Below, in pieces: positions 7,484-15,635 of a stretch of 38,394 nt of DNA. The stretch comes from Chloroflexota bacterium (GTDB taxonomy: Bacteria > Chloroflexota > Dehalococcoidia > UBA1151 > TMED-70). Position 1 is the stretch's first letter. The number at the start of each line of letters is the position of its first letter. The DNA lies in assembly GCA_002721875.1 (NCBI GenBank), contig PBLU01000003.1, forward strand, positions 1 to 38,394, in the 5' to 3' direction. Below the pieces are notes generated by a model, which saw only the letters and a list, made by a program, of their open reading frames with translations, did not search any database and was not told the origin of the DNA. The position numbers and the translations under genes are program-made.

Positions 7484-7875
7484 CGCTTTGTATATTGAGG
7501 AGCTTTTCTTGCTTTTTTGAGACCATATTTTTTACTCTCTTTTACTCTTGAATCTCTGGTTAATAAACCATTAGATTTTAATTTTGGTCTCAAACTTTCA
7601 TCCATTACACAAAGTGCCCTAGCTAGACCTAAAGATATTGCTCCAGATTGACCAGAAAGCCCTCCACCATGAGTTTTTATTTCAGCTGAAACTTTATCAT
7701 TATCAGTCAATTTAAGTGGTAATAAAGCTATATTTACTAAATCATCCATTCCTAGTGCTTCTTTGATATCTTTTCCATTAACTAAAATATTTCCAGGTGT
7801 ATTAAATATTTTTACTCTAGCTATTGAAGCCTTTCTTTTTCCAGTTCCATAGAAATAATTTTTCTTACTTGTCAA
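7480..7875 (-). CDS. rpsI: Ribosomal protein S9
   Basis: A 131-residue small-subunit protein whose C-terminal tail reaches the P-site tRNA. Seen: the N-terminal GTGKRKASIARV, the central GGGLSGQSGAISLGLARAL, and the diagnostic C-terminus ending KARKAPQYTKR. The start is TTG at 7875, supported by GAGG at 7882-7885 with 6-base spacing. It overlaps the rplM end by 11 bases, so S9 is probably coupled to L13, its usual partner. This is the last gene of the 20-kb minus-strand operon. Its stop overlaps that of prmC, so ribosomal transcripts may run antisense into prmC. Confidence 0.97.
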   Translation of the reverse strand: MTSKKNYFYGTGKRKASIARVKIFNTPGNILVNGKDIKEALGMDDLVNIALLPLKLTDNDKVSAEIKTHGGGLSGQSGAISLGLARALCVMDESLRPKLKSNGLLTRDSRVKESKKYGLKKARKAPQYTKR

Positions 7876-8338
7876 CGCTTACCTCTTTTTTAGATTTTGA
7901 TTTCTTTTTATCAACAAATTGAGAATTATGAGGATGCTCATCTCCACCATAAACTTTTAATCTTTTCAACATTTTAGCCGCTAGTTTATTTTTTGGTAGC
8001 ATCCCTTTAACTGATTTTGTGATTATATATTCAGGATTTTTTACTATTAGGTCTGAAAACTTTCTCTCTTTAGTGCTTCCAGGTTTTGTTGTATGTGTAA
8101 TATAAATTTTATTATCAAATTTCTTACCAGTAACCCTTATCTTAGATGCATTTATTACAACAACAAAATCACCTATTAAATCATTAGATATGTATGTTGG
8201 CTTATTTTTACCCATTAAAATCATAGCTATTTTGGTAGATAGTCTACCTAATGTTTCACCTTTTGCATCAATTAAAATCCAAGATGTATCATCAGAAGAA
8301 AACTCTTTTATTGAATAATGTTTTAGTTTAGAAGTCAT
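7865..8338 (-). CDS. rplM: Ribosomal protein L13
   Basis: A 157-residue large-subunit assembly protein. Seen: WILIDAKGETLGRLST near residues 20-35, the GDFVVVINASKIRVTGKK strand, THTTKPGSTKERKF, and VKGMLPKNKLAAKMLKRLKVYGGDEHPH. These match L13 throughout. The C-terminus carries an extra basic stretch (KKKSKSKKEVSVDK) beyond the usual ~142-148 residues. The ATG at 8338 lies 25 bases after the truA stop. rpsI begins inside its last codons, the common L13-S9 pairing. Confidence 0.97.
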   Translation of the reverse strand: MTSKLKHYSIKEFSSDDTSWILIDAKGETLGRLSTKIAMILMGKNKPTYISNDLIGDFVVVINASKIRVTGKKFDNKIYITHTTKPGSTKERKFSDLIVKNPEYIITKSVKGMLPKNKLAAKMLKRLKVYGGDEHPHNSQFVDKKKSKSKKEVSVDK

Positions 8339-8363
8339 AGTATTTATTTCATAAAACTTAATT

Positions 8364-9104
8364 TTACACTTTTTCTAGAATTTTTTGGTGATTTTTATGA
8401 TATAAAACTTCTTTCAAAGTAAGATTATTGGAAGATACTATACCTTTAGAACCACCTTTTGAAGGGAAATTAATTAAAATTTCTAACCATTCTTTAGTTT
8501 CTTTTCCTAAACCAATTCTAATTAAACTATAAATAATTCGGCGAATTTGTTGATGAATAAATGATTTTCCAGATATTTCAAAAAATAATATTTTATCTAT
8601 AATAATAATTTTAATTTTATAAATTTCTCTTATAAATTTATTTTTAGCATTTCTTCCTGAAAAAGACATAAAATTATTTTTACCAACTAGATAATTAGAA
8701 GCTAATCTCATATTTTCGATATTTACTGAATCAATTAATTTTTTGTCAGTTATCTTATATATATAAGTTCTTATAAGAGCATCTTTTCTAACATTAAAAC
8801 TATCGGGCATAAAATAAACTTTTTTGATATGAATATCTTCTGAAAGATTAAGTCTTATCTCATCAAATTTTCTATGAATTTCGTGAATATTATTATCAGC
8901 TATCTTCAATCCAAAATATTGAAATCCACTTACACCCTTATCAGTACGAGAGGCCAAAGTAAAATCTTTAAAGTTTGAAAAGTATAATTTTAGGCTCTTA
9001 ATAATTTCTGATTCTACCGTAGGTAAATTAGGTTGAGACTGAGATCCAAAAAAGTTTCCCCCCAGATAAAATAATGAAACGCATGTATTATAGTAATTAC
9101 TCAA
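8364..9104 (-). CDS. truA: tRNA pseudouridine(38-40) synthase TruA
   Basis: A 246-residue pseudouridine synthase acting on the anticodon arm of tRNA at positions 38-40. Seen: an N-terminal YLGGNFFGSQSQPN that replaces the usual Y.G..F.G.Q.Q, and the catalytic Asp55 in ASRTDKGVSG (51-60; family consensus GRTDAGVHA). The core RxYxY strand (LIRTYIYKI) and the FIHQQIRRI segment near the C-terminus are also present. The start is TTG at 9104, lying inside the last codons of rplQ with an 8-base overlap. No better start is available because the frame closes upstream. Its place after rplQ and before rplM-rpsI is the usual one in many Gram-positive and related bacteria. Confidence 0.92.
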   Translation of the reverse strand: MSNYYNTCVSLFYLGGNFFGSQSQPNLPTVESEIIKSLKLYFSNFKDFTLASRTDKGVSGFQYFGLKIADNNIHEIHRKFDEIRLNLSEDIHIKKVYFMPDSFNVRKDALIRTYIYKITDKKLIDSVNIENMRLASNYLVGKNNFMSFSGRNAKNKFIREIYKIKIIIIDKILFFEISGKSFIHQQIRRIIYSLIRIGLGKETKEWLEILINFPSKGGSKGIVSSNNLTLKEVLYHKNHQKILEKV

Positions 9105-9450
9105 CTAATTCTAGAATAGCTATTTCTGCATTATCACCTTGTCTTGTACCCAACAAAATAATCCTGGAATATCCACCATTTCTTTCATTGAATCTTACAG
9201 AAACATTATCGAAAAGCTCATTAACAACTTTTTTATCTGTTATAAATTCTGATACTTTTCTAATTGAATTAAAATCTTTAGTCTTGGCGATTGTAATCAT
9301 TTTTTCTAGAATAGGTTTAGCTTCTTTTGCTCGAGCTTTAGTTGTGGTAATCTTACCATGCTTTATAGTATCTGAAACTAAATTTCTTAAGAGTGCTTTT
9401 CTTTGTGAAGAAGATCTACTTAATTTATTTTTTGATGATTTGTGTCTCAT
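9097..9450 (-). CDS. rplQ: Ribosomal protein L17
   Basis: A 117-residue protein near the peptide exit tunnel. Seen: the start MRHKSSKNKLSRSSSQRKALLRNL, HGKITTTKARAKEAKPILEKMI, and the C-terminal NGGYSRIILLGTRQGDNAEIAILELVE, which together are diagnostic. Length is at the short, normal end for bacterial L17. The ATG lies 14 bases after the rpoA stop, the standard alpha-operon order. The last 8 bases overlap truA. Confidence 0.97.
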   Translation of the reverse strand: MRHKSSKNKLSRSSSQRKALLRNLVSDTIKHGKITTTKARAKEAKPILEKMITIAKTKDFNSIRKVSEFITDKKVVNELFDNVSVRFNERNGGYSRIILLGTRQGDNAEIAILELVE

Positions 9451-9464
9451 AATAACCTCTATAT

Positions 9465-10439
9465 CTAGCTCTCTGGAAGCATATTTCTTTCCGCTAAAAC
9501 ATCAAAAAGTTCATCTAAAGATTTTCTGCCAAAGTTCCTAATCTTCAATAAATCTCCTTCTGGCATAGCAATTACTTCTCCAACTCTATTGATACCAGCT
9601 CTCTTTAAACAATTTAGTGTTCTAGCTGACAGATCAAGTGTCTCTACTGGTGTGTTATAAATATCAGGACTGATACCTAAACCCGCAGCAGGACTTTGTT
9701 CTTCAGAACCTTGATCAAATTTACTAAATATATAAAAATTATCCATTAGTGACTCTGAAGCTTTTTGTAATGCAGATTGAGGATCTATACTTCCATCTGT
9801 CCAGATCTCAAGAGTAAGTCTTTCCCAGTCAGACCTCTGTCCAACTCTAGTTGGTTGAACAGAAAAATTAGCTTTTTTAATTGGAGTAAAAATAGAATCA
9901 ATTGGTAATACACCAATGTTTGTGTCATCTTCTTCAGTTGCTTTTTTATATCCTTGTCCTTGTTCAACACTAAATTCAACAGAAAGATGAGCATCAGCTG
10001 AATCTAATGTAGCTAAATGATGCCCTGGATTCACTATTTCAAAGTCTGCTGTAGCCATTATATCTCCTGCTTTGACTTCTCCTTCTCCTTCAACTTCTAA
10101 TCTTAGTCTTCCGGATCTATCAGATAATGATCTTAGTCTAATACCTTTAGCATTCATGAGAAATTCATTTACTTCTTCTCTCATACCTTTTAAAGTAGAG
10201 TACTCGTGCTCTATTCCTTCTATTTTCACCCAATTTATTGCCGTACCAGGTAAACCAGATAAAAGTGTTCTCCTGAGTGGATTACCTAAAGTAACTCCCC
10301 ATCCTTTATCCAAGGGTTCAGCTATGAATTTACCATAAGCATCAGTACCTTCAATCATTCTTATACTTAGTTCAGGAACATCAGGTTCTGTAACTGAAAT
10401 ATCGTCAATTGGTGATAATCCAAATTGTTTTTCTAGCAT
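9465..10439 (-). CDS. rpoA: RNA polymerase alpha subunit
   Basis: A 324-residue alpha subunit. The N-terminal domain dimerises and nucleates polymerase assembly; the C-terminal domain contacts UP elements and activators. Seen: YGKFIAEPLDKGWGVTLGNPLRRTLLSGLPG near the start, the insert domain, and the C-terminal helix-hairpin-helix region (LDLSARTLNCLKRAGINRVGE, then LLKIRNFGRKSLDEL). I choose the ATG at 10439. GGAGGT at 10443-10448, embedded in the last codons of rpsD, sits immediately upstream, and alpha subunits normally begin near this MLEKQFG. A longer reading from TTG at 10463 has no Shine-Dalgarno and would overlap rpsD by 23 bases. Confidence 0.96.
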   Translation of the reverse strand: MLEKQFGLSPIDDISVTEPDVPELSIRMIEGTDAYGKFIAEPLDKGWGVTLGNPLRRTLLSGLPGTAINWVKIEGIEHEYSTLKGMREEVNEFLMNAKGIRLRSLSDRSGRLRLEVEGEGEVKAGDIMATADFEIVNPGHHLATLDSADAHLSVEFSVEQGQGYKKATEEDDTNIGVLPIDSIFTPIKKANFSVQPTRVGQRSDWERLTLEIWTDGSIDPQSALQKASESLMDNFYIFSKFDQGSEEQSPAAGLGISPDIYNTPVETLDLSARTLNCLKRAGINRVGEVIAMPEGDLLKIRNFGRKSLDELFDVLAERNMLPES

Positions 10440-10440
10440 G

Positions 10441-11025
10441 TTACCTCCGTGAATAGTATTCAACTATTTGTCTTGTATCAATTTCCAACTCTGCATCAGA
10501 CGCAGAAGGAAGATTGTTAATTTGAACAGAAAGTTCATTTTTATCTAAAGAAAGCCATTTTGCAGTATCATTATTTTTAGTATTTGAAGTAGCTATCTCA
10601 AATAAGCTTGATTTTTTTGATTTTTCTTTCCAAGAAATCTTATCTCCCTCTTTTATTTCATAAGAAGGGATATTAACTTTTTTATCATTTATCAAGAAAT
10701 GTCCATGATTTACAGCTTGTCTAGCCTGTCTTCGTGTGTTGAACATTCCTGTTCTGTACATTACATTATCGAATCTTTTTTCTAGGAGTATAAGTAAAGA
10801 GTCTCCAGTTGATCCTATATCCTTAGATGCTTTATCATAGTAATTTCTGAATTGCTTCTCAAGTATTCCATACAAAAATCTAGCTTTTTGCTTTTCTCTT
10901 AATTGAAGACCATAAGGGGAAAGTCTTCTTCTACTATTCATCTTAGGACCTTTTCCAGGTTTTCTTGGAACTTCTAACCCTAAAAAACGCATTCTTTTAT
11001 TAACTGGACCAACGTACCTTGCCAT
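10441..11025 (-). CDS. rpsD: Ribosomal protein S4, zinc-free form
   Basis: A 194-residue primary 16S rRNA-binding protein, also a helicase element at the mRNA entry site. Seen: the start ARYVGPVNKRMRFLG, an RRLSPYGLQLREKQKARFLYG segment, and the S4 RNA-binding domain (FDNVMYRTGMFNTRRQARQ then VNHGHFLINDKKVNIPS). The protein contains no cysteine, so the N-terminal four-Cys zinc site of C+ S4 is absent; the first two positions are N9 and M12. This is the C-minus form. Its terminal codons hold the rpoA Shine-Dalgarno, which ties rpoA translation to S4 translation. Standard alpha-operon position between rpsK and rpoA. Confidence 0.97.
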   Translation of the reverse strand: MARYVGPVNKRMRFLGLEVPRKPGKGPKMNSRRRLSPYGLQLREKQKARFLYGILEKQFRNYYDKASKDIGSTGDSLLILLEKRFDNVMYRTGMFNTRRQARQAVNHGHFLINDKKVNIPSYEIKEGDKISWKEKSKKSSLFEIATSNTKNNDTAKWLSLDKNELSVQINNLPSASDAELEIDTRQIVEYYSRR

Positions 11026-11038
11026 ATTATATTCCTAT

Positions 11039-11422
11039 CTATACTCTTCTTTTTTTAGGTGGGCGACATCCATTATGAGGAACAGGTGTAACATCTTTGA
11101 TTGAAACTACTCTGATTCCAGCATGTTGAATTGCTCTGACAGCAGCCTCTCTTCCAGCACCTGGACCTTTTACTAGAACATCTACTGTTTTCATACCATA
11201 CTCGACTGCAGCTTCAGCAGCAGTTTCTCCAGCCTTTTGAGCCGCAAAGGCAGTTGATTTTCTTGAACCTCTAAATCCTTTAGCGCCTGCACTGCTTTGA
11301 GAAATAACATTTCCACTGTTATCAGTCATGGTTATGATTGTATTGTTGAAGGTAGCCCTAATATAAGCATTTCCTTGTGGAACAAAAATCTTTTCTTTTT
11401 TTCTAGTTCTATTTCTGGCCAT
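11039..11422 (-). CDS. rpsK: Ribosomal protein S11
   Basis: A 127-residue protein of the 30S platform. Seen: [55 protein letters not shown] and the terminal [17 protein letters not shown], all diagnostic and normal in length. The Asn in the C-terminal HNGC motif is the position that becomes isoaspartate in E. coli. The ATG lies 16 bases after rpsM and the stop lies 13 bases before rpsD, standard alpha-operon order. Confidence 0.97.
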   Translation of the reverse strand: MARNRTRKKEKIFVPQGNAYIRATFNNTIITMTDNSGNVISQSSAGAKGFRGSRKSTAFAAQKAGETAAEAAVEYGMKTVDVLVKGPGAGREAAVRAIQHAGIRVVSIKDVTPVPHNGCRPPKKRRV

Positions 11423-11438
11423 AAAATTCCTACTTTAA

Positions 11439-11819
11439 TTAGTGTGTTAATTTCTTTTTATTTGCTATTGTTTTCTTCTTACCTTTCTTAGTCCGAGCAT
11501 TTGTTTTAGTTCTCTGACCATTTGCTGGTAGACCATTTTTGTGTCTTAATCCCCTATAACTACCTATATCAGATAGCCTTCTTATGTTTAGCTGAACCTC
11601 TCTTCGCAAGTCTCCTTCAATTCTCATTTGAGCTCTATCTATTGCACTTCTTAGTCTTGCTAAATCTTCTTCTTCGAGATCTTTAACTCTTGAATCAAGA
11701 CTAATTCCTACATCAGAAATTATCTTTTTAGAAGTTGATCTACCTATGCCAGACACGGCAGTTAGTGCTACTTCAATTCTCTGAGAATCAGGTATGTTTA
11801 CTCCAGCTAGCATTGCCAT
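11439..11819 (-). CDS. rpsM: Ribosomal protein S13
   Basis: A 126-residue protein of the 30S head that contacts P-site tRNA and the subunit bridge. Seen: [22 protein letters not shown] at the start, then [22 protein letters not shown] and the tail [23 protein letters not shown]. The C-terminal basic tail is normal for the family. It starts five bases after rpmJ. The initial MAM gives two possible ATG starts two codons apart; the first is used here. Confidence 0.97.
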   Translation of the reverse strand: MAMLAGVNIPDSQRIEVALTAVSGIGRSTSKKIISDVGISLDSRVKDLEEEDLARLRSAIDRAQMRIEGDLRREVQLNIRRLSDIGSYRGLRHKNGLPANGQRTKTNARTKKGKKKTIANKKKLTH

Positions 11820-11824
11820 AATAT

Positions 11825-11941
11825 TTATCCTTGAACTTGTTTGAATCTAGGGTTTTTCTTATTAATTATTCTTATTTTCCCACGCCTTCTGATGATTTGG
11901 TCATCAGCGCTTCTTTTTTTTATTGATGCTCTTTTTTTCAT
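11825..11941 (-). CDS. rpmJ: Ribosomal protein L36, zinc-free form
   Basis: Read directly from the sequence: a 38-residue frame from ATG at 11941 to TAA at 11825-11827, beginning [20 protein letters not shown] and ending [10 protein letters not shown]. The MK.RAS.K start, the IIRR.G core and the NPR.KQ.QG tail identify L36. The zinc ligands of C+ L36 (three Cys and a His) are replaced by Ser11, Asp14, Asn27 and Phe33, so this is the C-minus form. The KNPRFK tail resembles zinc-independent L36 of proteobacteria and the E. coli YkgO paralogue. It sits between infA and rpsM, the usual alpha-operon position, with gaps of 11 and 5 bases. Confidence 0.93.
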   Translation of the reverse strand: MKKRASIKKRSADDQIIRRRGKIRIINKKNPRFKQVQG

Positions 11942-11952
11942 TATTTCTCCAA

Positions 11953-12171
11953 TTATTTGAACCTGTAAGTAATTCTTCCTCTGGTTAAGTCATAGGGAGA
12001 GAGTTCTACTAATACTCTATCCCCTGGTAATATTCTTATATAATTTTTTCTTATTTTACCCGATGCATGAGCTAAAACTTCATGACCATTTGCTAGCTCA
12101 ACTTTAAATGTTGTGTTAGGAAGAGCTTCTTCTACCTTACCTTCCACTTCTATTGCTTCTTTTTTTGCCAT
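11953..12171 (-). CDS. infA: Translation initiation factor IF-1
   Basis: A 72-residue OB-fold protein that occupies the A site of the 30S subunit during initiation. Seen: [50 protein letters not shown] read across residues 4-53, and [16 protein letters not shown] at the end. This is canonical in sequence and exactly the usual length. It follows map by two bases and precedes rpmJ, the common spc/alpha-operon junction. Confidence 0.97.
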   Translation of the reverse strand: MAKKEAIEVEGKVEEALPNTTFKVELANGHEVLAHASGKIRKNYIRILPGDRVLVELSPYDLTRGRITYRFK

Positions 12172-12173
12172 AT

Positions 12174-12935
12174 TTAATTTAGTCTTGTAAGAATTTCAGG
12201 TCCATTTTCAGTGATCAATACAGTATCTTCCATATGGGTCGATAATTTGCCATCTTTTGTAACCACAGTCCAGTTGTCTTCAAGTACTTTTGTCTCCCAA
12301 GTTCCTTGATTCACCATTGGTTCAATTGCAATTGCCATTCCTACTCTTAATAAAGCTCCTTTATCCTTATCTCCAAAATTTGGAACACTTGGTGGTTCAT
12401 GTAATTGAGTACCAATTCCATGTCCAACATATTCTCTAACTACATCAAAACCTTCATTAAGTACATAATTTTCGATTGAGTTAGATATCATACCAACTTT
12501 ATTACCAGGTATAGCATTCTCGATTCCAATGTCTAGTGCTTTTTTTGCAACTGAGATAAGATTTAATTTTTCTTCATTCTTTTCCTCCCCTATAAGGAAA
12601 GTCCTAGCATGATCACTATACATCCCATCAACAATTGCACCACAATCAATAGATATCAAATCACCTTCTACTAACTTTCTATTACTTGGAATTCCATGGA
12701 CAATTTCTTCATTTAAAGAAATACATGCCGTAGCTGGAAAACCATACAATCCTAGAAAGGCCGGCTTTGCGCCTTCTTTTTCAATAAATTGTCTAAGAAA
12801 TTCATCTATATCTTTTGTTGTAGAACCAGCTACAAGTTTAGTCTCAGATTGGATTAGTGCTTCTGCAACAATCTTACAAGCATGTTTCATAGAAGCTATC
12901 TGCTCTGGAGTTTTAATAGACCCCTCAGTAATCAA
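12174..12935 (-). CDS. map: Type I methionine aminopeptidase
   Basis: A 253-residue cytosolic metalloprotease that removes initiator Met from nascent chains. Seen: the five metal ligands D97 (SIDCGA), D108 (SDHA), H172 (GHGIG), E205 (IEPM) and E236 (HMED), plus H80 (EIVHG). These fall within one residue of E. coli numbering. There is no N-terminal zinc-finger or SH3 extension, as expected for a short type I enzyme. The start is TTG at 12935; a stop codon sits just upstream in frame and GGAGAA lies 9 bases before it. The preceding 71-base gap carries a promoter-like sequence, so map and the alpha-operon genes may have their own transcription start. Confidence 0.95.
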   Translation of the reverse strand: MITEGSIKTPEQIASMKHACKIVAEALIQSETKLVAGSTTKDIDEFLRQFIEKEGAKPAFLGLYGFPATACISLNEEIVHGIPSNRKLVEGDLISIDCGAIVDGMYSDHARTFLIGEEKNEEKLNLISVAKKALDIGIENAIPGNKVGMISNSIENYVLNEGFDVVREYVGHGIGTQLHEPPSVPNFGDKDKGALLRVGMAIAIEPMVNQGTWETKVLEDNWTVVTKDGKLSTHMEDTVLITENGPEILTRLN

Positions 12936-12973
12936 TTAATTGAGTTCTCCCTAAAAATAATGTACAAACTATG

Positions 12974-13003
12974 ATTATATAAGTAATAGTAGGATGTTGT
13001 ACA
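12974..13003 (-). promoter_or_regulatory. Internal promoter with flanking TGTACA dyads upstream of map
   Basis: On the minus strand a perfect TATAAT (+ strand 12974-12979) lies 18 bases downstream of TGTACA (12998-13003), a fair -35 match. Initiation would fall near 12967, leaving about 32 bases before the map TTG. A second TGTACAA at 12961-12967 forms an inverted repeat with TTGTACA at 12997-13003, so the -10 is bracketed by two identical palindromes. This is one of the few non-coding gaps in the operon. Confidence 0.5.
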
Positions 13004-13006
13004 GTA

Positions 13007-13639
13007 TCAAATCTGCATTATTTTGTCAATTTGATTAGATACTTGATTTATTGATTCATTTGCATCAATTTTTTTCATTAGGTTTTTATTATTATAAAAA
13101 TCCAATAGTGGTGCAGTCAGATCAGTATAATTTTTCATTCTAATAGAAATTGCATCTGGTTTATCATCTTCTCTTTGATAAAGTTCTGGCTCTTTACAAC
13201 ATGGTTTAGAATTGCATACAATCTTTTCAGATTTTATAAAAGTAGAAGCGCAATTCCTACATGATAATCTCTGAGAAAGCCTTTGTATTAATTCATCTGA
13301 AGGAACATCAAAATATAGTACATGATTTATTTTCATAAATAATTTGGAAAATTCTAAATCTAATGCTTCTGCTTGACTCAAAGTTCTAGGAAATCCATCT
13401 AATAAAACCGAATCAAATTTTTTCAATTTTTTTGATACCATATCAATTATCAGCTGATCTGGGACTAAGTTTCCCTCGATCATATATTTACGAGCTTGTT
13501 TACCAAGATTTGTTCCTGAACTTATTTCTGTCCTCAATATATCACCTGTGGAAATATGATTTAATTTATACTTTTTAACTAAATATGAAGACTGAGTTCC
13601 TTTACCCGATCCAGGAGGCCCCAATAGAATAACATTCAT
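13007..13639 (-). CDS. adk: Adenylate kinase with Cys-type zinc LID
   Basis: A 210-residue kinase interconverting ATP + AMP and 2 ADP. Seen: the P-loop GPPGSGKGT (7-15), the AMP-binding HISTGDILR (28-36), and the LLDGFPRT segment (79-86). The long-form LID has C127, C130, C147 and E150 at the spacing C-x2-C-x16-C-x2-(C/D), so a structural zinc with Glu as the fourth ligand is likely. C142 and C148 are extra. The zinc site here contrasts with its loss from S4, S14 and L36 in the same operon. It starts one base after the secY stop, a common spc-operon arrangement. Confidence 0.96.
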   Translation of the reverse strand: MNVILLGPPGSGKGTQSSYLVKKYKLNHISTGDILRTEISSGTNLGKQARKYMIEGNLVPDQLIIDMVSKKLKKFDSVLLDGFPRTLSQAEALDLEFSKLFMKINHVLYFDVPSDELIQRLSQRLSCRNCASTFIKSEKIVCNSKPCCKEPELYQREDDKPDAISIRMKNYTDLTAPLLDFYNNKNLMKKIDANESINQVSNQIDKIMQI

Positions 13640-13640
13640 T

Positions 13641-14984
13641 CTAATTTACGAATCCCTCATAGTTTCTCATTAGCAACTGGGACTCCAATTGTCTCATGGT
13701 ATCAAGAGCTACTCCAACCATAATTAATAAACTTGTACTTTGAAGAATACTTGTAGTTGACTCTAATCCAGTTATAAAAGCAGCAATAGAAGGAATTACA
13801 GCAACTGTTCCTAAAAATAGTGCACCACCCCAAGTAATTCTTAGAATTACTCTCATTAGATAATCTTTAGTAGGAGGACCAGGTCTGATACCAGGTATAA
13901 ATCCATTATTATTCTGAAGTTGCTCTGCTAAATTTTGTTGGTTATGAACTACCAATGTATAAAAAAAAGTAAACATAACAACTAATAAAAATATTGTTAC
14001 CCAATATAAAGTACCAGTTGGACCAAATTGAATAGAAATCCATTGTGCTAATGAGGGCACAAATCCATTGGATGCTGGGTCAACAAAGTAAGAAGCGACA
14101 ACTGCTGGCAAAGCAAGAATTGAAAATGCAAAAATCAAAGGAATCATTCCGGCTGAATTAACTCTGATTGGAATATGTGAAGAACCTTGAGATCTATACA
14201 TTCTATTACCTCTAAAAACACTTCTACCATATTGGACAGGAATTCTTCTCTGTGCCTCGGTAAATACAACTATTGAATAAATAATAAATAAACCTAAAGC
14301 TATAAGTAAACCAACTTGGAATGGTTGATCTCTGAGTAACCAAAGTTCTGCACCAATTGATGGAAATGTAGAAACAATTCCAGCAAAAATAATCAAAGAT
14401 ATCCCATTACCAATACCTTTTTCGGTTACTAATTCACCTAGCCATACAAGAATCATAGTACCAGCAGTCATAGATAATAAAATAGCTAGAGTATTTAAGC
14501 TATTTCCACCACCAAATCCAATACCTGTTAGAGCACCCTGACCAAGTGCTCCTGAGAATAAATTAATTTGACCATAACCTTGCAAAAATGCAAGAGGAAC
14601 TGTCAAATAATGAGTGTACCTGTTAATAGCTTTTCTACCAGCCTCTCCTTCTTGAGCCAATTCTTTTAATTGAGGAAGTAAAGGGGTAAGAATTTGAATG
14701 ATAATAGATGCAGTAATATATGGATAAACACCCAAGGCTGCAATTGACATATTTCTTAAAGCACCACCTGAAAATATATCTATAAAACCTAATAGAGGGT
14801 TAGCATCAAAAGCTGATTGAAGAGCTTCTTTATCAACACCTGGTACAGGAACGTGAGCAAAAAATCTAAAGACAACCAAGATAAATAAAGTAAAAAGTAT
14901 TTTAGCTCTCAAATCTGAAAGCTTAAATGCATCAACAATCGCTTGAATTAATGCAGGTCTATTTGTTTGAGTGGTAGTTGTCAT
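13641..14984 (-). CDS. secY: Protein translocase subunit SecY
   Basis: A 447-residue polytopic membrane protein that forms the Sec translocation channel. Seen: about ten hydrophobic segments, the plug-region FIDIFSGGALRNMSIAALGVYPYITASI (TM2 region, read from about 67 to 94), the cytoplasmic EAQRRIPVQYGRSVFRGN loop, and the NNGFIPGIRPGPPTKDYL loop before TM9. All are diagnostic. Length is slightly above the typical ~430. It lies between rplO and adk as in most spc operons. Confidence 0.97.
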   Translation of the reverse strand: MTTTTQTNRPALIQAIVDAFKLSDLRAKILFTLFILVVFRFFAHVPVPGVDKEALQSAFDANPLLGFIDIFSGGALRNMSIAALGVYPYITASIIIQILTPLLPQLKELAQEGEAGRKAINRYTHYLTVPLAFLQGYGQINLFSGALGQGALTGIGFGGGNSLNTLAILLSMTAGTMILVWLGELVTEKGIGNGISLIIFAGIVSTFPSIGAELWLLRDQPFQVGLLIALGLFIIYSIVVFTEAQRRIPVQYGRSVFRGNRMYRSQGSSHIPIRVNSAGMIPLIFAFSILALPAVVASYFVDPASNGFVPSLAQWISIQFGPTGTLYWVTIFLLVVMFTFFYTLVVHNQQNLAEQLQNNNGFIPGIRPGPPTKDYLMRVILRITWGGALFLGTVAVIPSIAAFITGLESTTSILQSTSLLIMVGVALDTMRQLESQLLMRNYEGFVN

Positions 14985-14988
14985 AATG

Positions 14989-15432
14989 TCACTCTATAAT
15001 TTTAATTTCTCCCCCAGCTTTTTCTATTTTAGATCTAGCCGAAGATGAAATTGAATTTACTTCTATATTTATAGCTTTTTTGATTTCTCCATGACCAAGA
15101 ATTTTAATCATTTCTTTATTCTTAATAATGCCTTTATCTCTAAAATCAGAAATTTTTATAGAATCATTATCAAAGTGTGCTAATAATTCTTTTAGATTAA
15201 GGCCTACATAATTTTTCTTAAATATGTTTGTAAAGCCTCTCATATGTGGTAATTTTTTTACTAATCTCAACTGACCTCCTTCAAAAGTAGGATTAAGATT
15301 ACCTCCACTCCTCGAAAGTTGCCCCTTAGAACCTCTTCCGGAATAAGTTCCTTTGGATCCATTACCTCTTCCAACTTGATTTTTTTTGGGAGTATTTTTA
15401 TTTTTTCTTTTTATATCATTTAATTGAGGCAT
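14989..15432 (-). CDS. rplO: Ribosomal protein L15
   Basis: A 147-residue large-subunit protein that binds late in assembly. Seen: the basic Gly-rich N-terminus (KKNQVGRGNGSKGTYSGRGS), then GGNLNPTFEGGQLRLVKKLPHMRGF, and a C-terminal L18e-like fold with ILGHGEIKKAINIEVNS. Normal length. It follows rpmD after 19 bases and precedes secY by four, standard spc order. Confidence 0.96.
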   Translation of the reverse strand: MPQLNDIKRKNKNTPKKNQVGRGNGSKGTYSGRGSKGQLSRSGGNLNPTFEGGQLRLVKKLPHMRGFTNIFKKNYVGLNLKELLAHFDNDSIKISDFRDKGIIKNKEMIKILGHGEIKKAINIEVNSISSSARSKIEKAGGEIKIIE

Positions 15433-15451
15433 TTTTTTCTCACAAGTTATA

Positions 15452-15631
15452 TTATTTAATTTCTTCAGCAGAAACTAGATGATCAACTTTTTTTATCATC
15501 CCAGTTATTTGCGGTGAAGCTTCTTTCTCAACAATTGATCCAATCTTTCTTAGACCAAGTGCCGATAAAGTCGCCCTCTGTGCAGGGGAAACTCCTATTT
15601 TACTTTTAATTTGTTTGATTTTTATTTTCAT
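15452..15631 (-). CDS. rpmD: Ribosomal protein L30
   Basis: Read directly from the sequence: a 59-residue frame from ATG at 15631 to TAA at 15452-15454. It begins MKIKIKQIKSKIGVSPAQR and continues through LSALGLRKIGSIV. The K.K.....KS.IG....QR..L..LGLRK pattern is the L30 signature, and 59 residues is the normal bacterial length. It sits between rpsE and rplO, exactly where rpmD belongs in the spc operon, four bases after the rpsE stop. Confidence 0.93.
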   Translation of the reverse strand: MKIKIKQIKSKIGVSPAQRATLSALGLRKIGSIVEKEASPQITGMIKKVDHLVSAEEIK

Positions 15632-15635
15632 AGTT

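Noticed and set aside
9074..9541. A 155-codon plus-strand frame across rplQ and the end of rpoA
   Set aside because: Antisense shadow of two canonical genes; no family resemblance and no Shine-Dalgarno.
10440..10463. Longer rpoA starting at TTG 10463
   Set aside because: It lacks a ribosome-binding site and adds eight residues not typical of alpha; the ATG at 10439 has GGAGGT directly upstream.
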